NCBI GenBank assembly: GCA_001579985.1
Contig: LRSR01013696.1
Location: forward strand, 1-25,169
Direction: 5' to 3'
DNA length: 25,169 bases
Source of the DNA: Hypsibius dujardini
Lineage: Eukaryota; Tardigrada; Eutardigrada; Parachela; Hypsibiidae
Part shown: positions 16,560-25,169 of the stretch, piece by piece
Layout of the letters: the number at the start of each line of letters is the position of its first letter
Numbering within the stretch: position 1 is the stretch's first letter
Program-made: the position numbers and the translations under genes
The notes under the pieces: model-generated
Database searches by the model: none
Seen by the model: the letters and a program-made list of their open reading frames with translations, nothing else
What the model was told of the DNA's origin: nothing

Positions 16560-19500
16560 ATGTCGACAATCCCTCATAAACATCTGCTTCTCACGTTTGT
16601 TTTTACGCAACTCAAAACTTATTACGCAGATAACGTGTCCCATGTCGTCGGCGGAAAAATGACCACCCGAGTCGTAGCACCCCTGGAAGTCATTTTGCAT
16701 GAACTTGGCCAGCTGATTGACCACGACTGCCAACCGGATGGCAATTGTCTTTACCGGGCACTCTCCATGTTGCTGTACGGAACCGAAGACCGTTGGGAGG
16801 GAGTCAAGGCTCAAATACTCTCATACGCTGAAACCAGACCAGACTGGCTGATGCAGTTCTTTGACAACAATGTCTCCGCCGACAACGATGCAGATGATCG
16901 TACTTTCATTAAGTTCCTTCGGGACCTCGGCACCGCCAATGCATGGGGTGGCGAGCACTGCATCGGTATTGCATGTCGGCTGTTCAAGATCAATTTCTGG
17001 ACCTTTTCCCACGCTCATTGGGAAAAGCATGCCCATCGAGACCCGGTTGATAACCGCCAAAAGTCAACGTCAACTTGGGTGGATGACGCCTTGGTTGGAG
17101 GGGATGTTGCTGGCCAACCGTACGCGCTTCTCATTTACAAGAACGCTTGCCATTATCACGCTGCCGTTTGCAATCCCCTGCTCACTGCCCAGACTTCAAA
17201 GTCAACAGCAGCACCGCGACCTGTCGTACTCAATGAAGCGAACGACGGTACCAAAAGCGAATTTATCCCTGCAGCATTCACCCATGCACCGTTTTCAAAG
17301 TCACTATCTGCAAAGTTTCCGTCGGATGAGTTACTTGATAAACCGGCAAACCTAGGGTCAGTTGCACCTCCACGACTCACGGCTGGGATCTCTGGAAATA
17401 CTCCATTGAGTACTCACTGCCTTTCCTTACCTCCTGACTCCACTGCCACTGTGGCTGAAGCTCCCCAGTTCACCACTTTTTTGGCTCCGAATGTTCCTAC
17501 CACCTCCAAGTTGAAACCCATGCCGTTTCCATGGACTGCTGTCCAGAAGCAGATTCTATTCGACTGCTATCGGGAAGCAGGAAGAGTATGCAAGGGCGAG
17601 GCATTGAAAGTGAAGTTGCTCGAAATGTTCCAAGTTCGTTATCCGGACTTCCAGCAGGCGCCGGGCACTTTGCTCAGACGGTATTTTGATTTCTCCAAGG
17701 AACGAAAAAAAATTACGAGTTCTTGCCCGGCGGCTTCGACTTGGATCTCAGCAGACGCTAACGACGGTATGGCTTGGTTAAGTTGGGATTTTTTTAAATT
17801 GTTACTTATATTATGAATCGTTGTAGTCACTCAGCTCCAACGGAAAAAAAGTGTGGCAAAGTTTGCGTGGACGGACGAGTCAAAGCAGTGCCTCAGCGGT
17901 CTGGTGGCAGAAGTCTCAGCTACAGTTCCGCACAATGGCGAGGTGTGGCCTGAAGTCCTGAGGCGTTTTCGATCATTTTACCCGGAGTGTGCTCTGGCCA
18001 ACAACTCCATTCGGGTTCGATTTTATGACATCAAAAAGGGCGCTCAACTTCCTGCAGGCAACAATCCGGTTCTCCTATGGCAACCTGATGTCAAAACCTT
18101 CCTTGTGGAGTGCGCACAGAGAGCCGATGCAGAGGACAGGCTGAACCGCACCTTGTTCATAAATAAGGGGAAGGCCGGAGGCCAAGGGAATTATATCAAA
18201 TTGGTGGCCCGTTTTTTCCAAACAAAATACCCAGATTTCAACGCCAACCAGGTAGGAACTAGTTTCCACATACTTGATGTTGACGTGAGTGTGAAAGGGA
18301 TTATAAATTAAAGGTAGTGAGCCAGCTGTGCAGCCTTCATTATGTTCGGCTTCCAATCCCTTCAACCCCAGCCTCAAGCAGTAGGCTGGAGGACATCATG
18401 AAGTATTGGCAGTATGGGTACGACATTTCCGTACGTCCCCTCTTCGAAGCCGTTTGCTTCAACTGCTCTCGAATGATTCGCAAGAAGGAGCGCCTCCGAG
18501 TTGCCACGTTTCAGCCGGATCAACCGCTAGAGAATGAGGAAACCTTGGAATCAGTGGTGCCGATCGAGCAGCATTACGATGCGGCGTATCTGGCTGATGT
18601 CAATTACGTGGCGGTGCAGGGTGTCGACGGGCGACTTGAAACTTTTTACGTTTGCGAGCGTTGCCGGAAAACTCCCAATCTTCCAAATGGTGACACTCCG
18701 CTCAAGTTGTTTGACATCACCAAGTTTGACCGAGCGAAGCTACGTCCCGAGCCAGATGTGAGAATAAATTGCTTTCTCGGCTTTATTGGAGTTGTAACGG
18801 TTGTTTTTTAGGCTTTGCGCTGCCTTAACGGGTACGTCAAAGGTCAGATTCAACCATGCGGACTCTTCTCTGTGCGGATTAAAAAGGCGTTGGGCAGAAC
18901 CTTCGAGCACCGGCGCGGGGAAGTCAACATCCTCCCGAAGTTAGCCTCACATTACATGGACATGTTTGCCATCATGTTTGAGAAGAAGCCAACTGCGATT
19001 CCGGAGGACATGCAGACGGGTGATGAACTGAGATTGACGCAAAGCGCGGTGGACCAGCTCACAATTAAGGGCGCATTGCGTTTCCTTCGGGAGTATAATC
19101 ACCTCTTCAAAAGTCTGTACGCGCAGTGCGAGACTCTCTACCGATTCATTCCGAATGAAGGAGTTCAGTCAGTCAAGGTGCGTGCCTTGTTCAATCATTC
19201 GCGTTGGATACGGAAAATCATCCGTTTCCTGTTGTCATAGATTGTTGGTGGATTCGTACCTCGCCCAGCCGATCCGAAGAAGAGTGCCGCTGATGTTGTC
19301 GGGGAGGCTGAAGAAATGGTGCTGCTTGCGCCCCACGGAGAAATCGCTGCAGCAGACCACCCGATGGATGAGGTGAACTACGGCATCGTGCATCCGAAGA
19401 ACAGCGGCGTGCCAGATATGGTACGAGTTGCCTACGGGTCAGAGTATTTGGAGGAAAAGGTCTGGGCGCACATCTTCTGGCAGGGTACCGGTGGGTTTTA

Positions 19501-22500
19501 TCCGAAGACTGCTGCTGCAGCTGGCTGGAGTCGCCGCGATTACGTCAAATATCGACTGTTGATGGTAATAAATAGTTTTTTTTCTAATGCTGATTTGAGG
19601 CTTGACGTCGTTGAGTGTTTCAGCTCCATCCTGCTTTCCGTGATGAGCCCGCGTGGATCTTTTATCAGACCGATCAACTGATCAAAGAGCAGATCCTCAA
19701 CTATAACTTAAACACCGTCAAGGTCGCCGACCTGGTTAATCCCTTGTCCAAAGAAGACATCGAAAGACAGGAAAAAGATCCCTACAAACGCTTCGGGACA
19801 AACATGCCCGCCAACCTGCCCAACAGCAAGCCATTCATGTCCTCCAAATGTCTCGACCTAAAAGCTTTGGCCAAGCTTCTAGGAGAACCTGCTCGTCTCA
19901 TCACCCTAACGCAAAACGACGACTGGTTGGAGTTGCTTGCTTGTACGCAACCGCATGAGATGCCCGGTGAACGACCCCAGGCACGCAAACACGATCGGAA
20001 ATGGCGGAAGCGTTCGAGGACCATTCCCACGTCCAGGTTCGTTCCCAAGTGCACCAAAGAAGATCTAAAATTGAAAGAGAAGATCAACGAACTTAGTAAG
20101 CTGTTGACCAGGTCTTTCAGGCTCGATAATTTCCTGACTGTTTTGCTCAATTTGCTTCAGAGAAAATACACGGTGTGCACTTTCCGGTGGAGATGGTCGA
20201 AGCATTTTGTCAGCGTTTTGAGGGTTTCATGGACCGCTTCATTCGGACGGAGAACAACGTCTTCGGACGGGTGAGGGACTGGTGGTACCGAATGGAATAC
20301 CAGAAACGCGGCGGCATTCACATTCATATGGTTATATGGTGGGATGAAGAGACGGCGCCGAAGGAGCAGAAAATCTCGGCCGAGATGCCGCGTTTCAAAG
20401 ACCCCAACAATCCTACCAAGCCCCATCCGATGAATGATTTATGGCGAGAAGCGGTGCTGAAGACTCAGATTCACCACTGTTTCGACAGTCGCTGCCTCCA
20501 TGGGCCTCGCGGAACCCGTCTAAAGAACTGTAAATATGGCTTCCCTTTTGCCTTGTGTTCCGAGGAGCGGCTGGATAAGACGGGCATCCGGTACGAATAT
20601 CCACGGTCTGACATCGAAGACGTCTCCGTCTCACCCTACGTCCTTGAGCTTCTCTTGTACTGGCAAGGTCACGTCAACGTTCAGCGCGTCACCAAAAACG
20701 GCTGGGAAATGTACTTGGCCAAGTACATTGCAAAGTGCGAAACTCCGGAAGACATTCAGCTAGTGAAGACTTCTCCCGGTACGATTTTGTTTGACCATTA
20801 GTGGTTGACTCATTATTCAGATGTCATCTTCTGTCTTTAGCGCTGGGTGGCAAGAAACGTGTTCCCCCATCAAATGCTTCTGCAGCGCCCGCAAACGGTA
20901 AAGACGATTCGGCAAGTGCTCAGCCTGTTCTTTTTGACCAAGCCGACGAGCCTCCTCCTGAAAAGGTCCCCTACGGTCGGGTGACCAAAGACGATAGCGA
21001 CGTCAAGAGATTTCTAAAGTTGCGCGTCGTTAACATCCTGGAAGCCGTCATGCTGTGCTTCGGCTACCCACAAGTTGGTTGCAGCCGCGAAATCATCTTC
21101 CTACCGATCGACATTGTCCCGGGGACCCGCGTTGTCATGAGGAAGAAGCACAGAGAGTCAGCCAAGGGCGATTCACCCTATTACGACACCAAGTTGGACA
21201 AGTACTTCATACGGTCCGAGCTGCTGGAAGATGTGACATATCAGCAATACTTTGAGCAGGTTTTTTCTGGCTTTGACTTGGTGCTCTTCGTTTGTTAATA
21301 GTGACAGTATGTTTGCAGTACTACGTCAAGTACGACAAGAAGCTCGCCCCTGAGGAGCTAGATGATTATGCTCGGGATGATGAAGAAGAGACTATGCGGA
21401 AAGACAACCCGACGTATTTCGTTGATCAATCTGCTGCGAAACGGAAGTGGGTCCGGCGAGCAAACCCTGAACGCTACGCCGTTGGCCGCTTTCGATACTT
21501 TGCTCCGCATGGTGACAACGTGGAGTCGTACTGCCTCATTAAGCTTCTCAAGGCCAAAGCGGCTCGTCGGTCTACAGTGGAGGGCTGGATCGCAGAGTTC
21601 GGTAGCTACCTCTCTGCATGTATCCATTTGGGACTGGTAGAAAAGGGCGCGGAAGCACTGCATTTTCTCGAGGAGTGTGCGATGGAAGGATTTGGCGACC
21701 TTCGGCTCAGGGAAATGGTGGAACGCTTCAAAGAACAGGGGTGGCTGGAGGATCCCGACATTGACGGCCTCTTGGAAACCTTGGCTCCAGCCCACCGGGC
21801 AATTCGAAAGGCCAGGGAAGACGTCATTTCCCAAGCTGCCGCTGACGATGCCGAAATGGAAAAAGAAGTGGAGTGAGTACCTATCACGTTTTTTCAGGTT
21901 GTTATAATCACGTTTTGTCATCTTAATGACAGGACCATTCCGCTCGAGGAGTTCTTGACCAATATGACACCTTCTCAGCGCTCGGCTTTCACTTACACCA
22001 CGGACAAGTGGGAGGCAGGTCAGCCGGTCCGCCTTCTGATCACCGGCGGGGCAGGAGTCGGGAAGAGTTATCTTCTGAAGGCTTTGGTGGCTTGGCTGCG
22101 TGACAGACACATCACATTTGCCAAGTGTGCCACCACCGGCATTGCTGCTCATCTCATCGGCGGCCGCACAGTTCACAACTTTCTCGGCATGGACTTTGAA
22201 TTCATTTCACGAATCCAACATGGCACCTTTCAAGCGAAAGCTCTGTCAGACACGCAAGTGGTCTTTGTCGACGAGGTCAGCATGATGCCCCGTGAAGCAC
22301 TCACGGTGCTGGACGAGACATTGCGAAAGTTCAACAACCATAACAACGGCGCTCCATATGCTGGCAAATCCATCATCCTCCTTGGAGATCCAGCGCAGCT
22401 TCAAGCTGTGGGAAAGCATATCTGGCGAGAAGACCAGTTCAGCATTTTCCAGGTGGTTGTTCTCCACGAAGTGAAGCGCCAGAGCGATACCCCTTTCATC

Positions 22501-25073
22501 GAGCTTTTCAACCGCATGCGCCTGGGAAACCTCACCGATGCCGACATGCAGATGTTAGCAACACGCCTCATCACCCGTGAGAAGTTGATTGAACTGGACA
22601 TGACGCGGGGAGCGGTGCTTTTTCCTTTTCGGAAGGAAAAGAACGCCTACAACGTGGATGTGCTTGGCCGACTCCACTTATCCCACTATCAGGCAGTCGA
22701 CAGGGAAGCGAATGGAGACCTAGTTACGTCCGCAATATCCAGGGAATTCTTCGCACTCATGGAGAAGCGAGGGAGAATTCCAGCGGCGTGTCTCAGCATG
22801 AGGCCCGGCACCAAGCTGATGCTGCTCCGCAACCTTCCAAACGGGCAATCAAACTTTGGTTGGGTCAACGGCGCCATGTGCATCGTGGAGGAGCTGACCG
22901 ATGACTGCATAATCGTCCACATGCAGAGTCATCCCAAACGGCGCCTGCCCTTCAAACGACTTCAGCATGATCTGCCGAATAGTCGAGGACCCAAGTCGCA
23001 GCGGTGGCAGTTTCCTTTCGACCTCGCCTACGGTTGCACGGTCCATAAGGCGCAGGGCCAGTCACTCACGCCCTGCGTCTATGATGGTGAGCGCCAAGCC
23101 TTCTCTGGTGGTGGTTACACCGCCTGCTCACGAGCAACTGGCTTCGAGCAGTTATATTTCCTGTCCGTTGGAAAGAAGGAGCAGTACTTTCTCCTGCCTC
23201 AACTGAAGCAGCTTCTGGTTTGGATGGATTTTCACGACATCGGTAGGGGGTGGGATGAGAAGCGAAAGAGGGCAACGATGCCATTGGTTTCCTATCCCAA
23301 GCCCGGCTTCCAAAATATAGGGCTGCAAACTACGCGGCCAGCAAAGAACGCCGGCACGGCCTCTTTCATAGTTCCCCCGGAAATAGATCCGGAAGACGAA
23401 GAGGATTTCGTTGACGAATTCAACCCCGAGTTGCTTATAATGGAACCCTGTAGTGTTGCTGAGGATGATGATCTGCTGGCAGTGTTGGTTGCGATTCACC
23501 TTCTCCCGCTGCCATCATCGACGGATGCGCGGCCGTCCGTCATCAAGGACGCTGAATACATGTCTACCGTTTCTGAGGTCTGTTAGTGTGGGCTATTTAG
23601 CTGCAATATATAAAACGTGTATCACTTCTTCTCAGGTACTTCGCGGGTATGCGGACGTTCTTGATGGCATTCGCCAAAATGTGCAGAAGTCCACCGCGTA
23701 CTTTAACATCATCACGCAAAAACAGCAGATTGATAGAGCAGCTCTGAAAAACATGGTGCTGTGGATGCAAAAATGCCACCTGCCTCTGACAACCTTGGGC
23801 GACGGGCATTGTCTCTTCCGTGCTTTGTCTTGGACATTATTTGGCCATCAGAACGCTCATCTCCGTTTACGTCTGTTGTCCATCAGCGTGATTAATGAGC
23901 ATACTGATTATTTCTTCCTCTACCGTCGGCTGCTTAGCATGAAGGAAGACTTTTCACTTCCGGAGATGATTCACCACACCTCCAACAGTTCTCCTACCTT
24001 TGACAACGGATGGGGAAATGCTTACAACATCAAGTCTATTGCACTCGCCGCGCAGCGGAAAATCTTCGTGTACGGACCTGTCAACCGACTGGATAATCGG
24101 TTTCGTGACGAGCTTACCCTCTTCCAGGTGTGTCACGCTTTCTTATTCTACTTGTCCGGCCGTTCTTATTATTATAACTTTCAGACGTTGGCCCGAGCTG
24201 CTCATGAGAGCGAGTGTCCGCATAAGGCGTTTTATCCGGCGGAGGGGTATCAAAACTCGAACAGGAGGTCTCTCTGCATCATGCTGCTGGGTGAGCGGCA
24301 ATTTGCGCACTACGTCGGCATTCTTCCGCGACACTGGTCTCTGCGAGAATCGCCGGAATTTGCTGTGACCAGACGTTACGACGTCAGTGTGGGCAGCCGG
24401 TTAGACTGGGGTTATGTGAGTTCCGACGATGAAAACAACGGCTTCCCAAGGGCATCCAAGAAACGGACGGTCTCCCTTCTCTCTACACCTGTCAAGGATC
24501 CTCCAAAGCGAACGCCCGTCCAGAAGCCAGGTGGGCGGAAACGTTCCATGTCACCCACTGAGGCTTCCCCGAACCCAAAGAAGCAGTGCACCCTGCTTTC
24601 TCCTGTGAAAGGTGAGTTCACAGGAGACATTTCAATTCGAGTTACCGTCTAGCCATGCGTTTCTATCTCCGGTTTCAGAGACTGGTCAGACGTTGCTGTT
24701 TGATTTCTCGAACGAGAAGGAATCGCGTGTCCTGGATGAAAGTCTTTGCGGACAGCTGGAATTATCCACGAAGGATCTGGTCAGTCAAGATGCCGCGGAA
24801 GATGGAAGTGACATCGAGCATGGTGATTCCGTTGGTAGACGAAATCAGATTATCGTGGATCACGACGACTGGGACGAGCAGTTTGAGGAGGAAGAGCCCT
24901 TCCAACCGTCAAGGAATATGACAGAAGAAGCCGTTCTCGTCATTGAGCCGTATACCGACCTGCCACCGGCCTGCTACAGCTTGGAGGAACCTGCTTTAAC
25001 ACCGGACTTCAACCTATCCGACATCGCTGCCGAACTGGAAACACACCCCATCCTTGGATGTGATGCCGACTGA
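16560..25073 (+). CDS. Helitron replicase: OTU / SANT-like x3 / HUH Rep / PIF1 helicase / OTU, 13 exons
   Basis: Exons: 16560-17766, 17827-18251, 18326-18757, 18812-19177, 19241-19564, 19624-20095, 20161-20778, 20841-21259, 21319-21872, 21933-23577, 23636-24127, 24185-24611, 24679-25073. This gives 2,591 residues with no frame break. An OTU cysteine protease domain has DGNC with Cys63 and His198. Three SANT/Myb-like repeats (about 320-385, 412-475, 480-555) share an early Trp and a YPD/YPE motif. CxxC pairs sit at 588/591 and 654/657. The HUH Rep has HIH (1129-1131), a CLHGPRG...C zinc knuckle and YLAKY tyrosines (1260, 1264). The PIF1-type helicase has GGAGVGKS (about 1644), VDEVSMM, GDPAQLQAV and HKAQGQS. 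A second OTU has DGHC (Cys2213) and His2360. A basic then acidic tail ends the protein. Rep and helicase drive rolling-circle transposition. Weakest points are the exon 3 acceptor (poor pyrimidine tract) and the start (ATG 16560 or 16659). Confidence 0.88.
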
Positions 25074-25169
25074 TCCGCGAAGTCTTCGTTTGCGCTCCGT
25101 TGCAGAAATCGGTTTTCTTCATTTGTCCACAACGTAGTTTTAATGTTAAAGTTTTGCTAACCTGTTGTT
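25074..25169. other. 3' flank of Helitron gene to window edge
   Basis: Non-coding, ending within the element or its 3' UTR. I see no AATAAA and no obvious terminal hairpin. Confidence 0.5.

Larger units (their letters stand above)
16560..25169 (+). mobile_element. Autonomous Helitron, apparently intact; ends not located
   Basis: The complete Rep-helicase gene defines an autonomous rolling-circle (Helitron) transposon. Its left boundary must lie upstream of 16560, within or before the repeat-bearing spacer. The right boundary is probably beyond base 25169, since no hairpin followed by CTRR is evident in the 96 bases after the stop codon. All frames and all visible catalytic residues are preserved, which suggests a young copy or selection. 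Confidence 0.8.

Noticed and set aside
21358-22176. 272-codon minus-strand frame
   Set aside because: It is the antisense shadow of the Helitron helicase exons, without domain or splice support.

Overview
The window looks like animal nuclear DNA from a small invertebrate. It holds spliced genes with GT-AG introns, two class A G-protein-coupled receptors (GPCRs), a secreted Gly-rich protein, many short inverted-repeat transposons and a Helitron. Many introns in the Helitron are only 57-86 bp. There is no sign of a bacterial, plant or viral genome. The expanded FMRFamide-receptor-like GPCR type and abundant TGTC microsatellites make me think of a tardigrade or similar ecdysozoan, but that is a guess. 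All gene models below were built by hand from splice sites and frame continuity.

Layout: 1-5106 is repeat-rich and has no gene I can support. It contains a 29-bp palindromic satellite (about 528-868), a nested cluster of transposon remnants (1604-3096: fold-back element, TA-flanked Tc1/mariner-like element, long hairpin, probable solo LTR, hAT-type MITE) and a variable-length satellite carrying TGACTCA/CAGCTG/ATTGG motifs (3921-4415). Next comes a three-exon class A GPCR (5107-6488, +). A nine-exon secreted Gly-rich/Cys-containing protein follows (7905-12877, +), with MITEs and tetranucleotide repeats in its introns. A four-exon peptide-type GPCR lies convergent to it (13317-15176, -). After a short repeat region (15177-16559), the rest of the window is one long, apparently intact 13-exon Helitron gene (16560-25073, +).

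The Helitron is the most notable item. About 2,591 codons stay in frame over 12 introns, in the order OTU protease, three SANT/Myb-like repeats, zinc-finger region, HUH Rep with two tyrosines, PIF1-type helicase, second OTU, basic then acidic tail. Having one OTU at each end and the triple SANT-like block is unusual for Helitrons as I know them. The other striking protein is the Gly-rich secreted one. Its hydrophobic segment resembles the palindromic hydrophobic core of vertebrate prion protein, probably by convergence.

The three host genes show no obvious functional link. What unites the window is the density of inverted-repeat elements and TGTC-type microsatellites inside introns.
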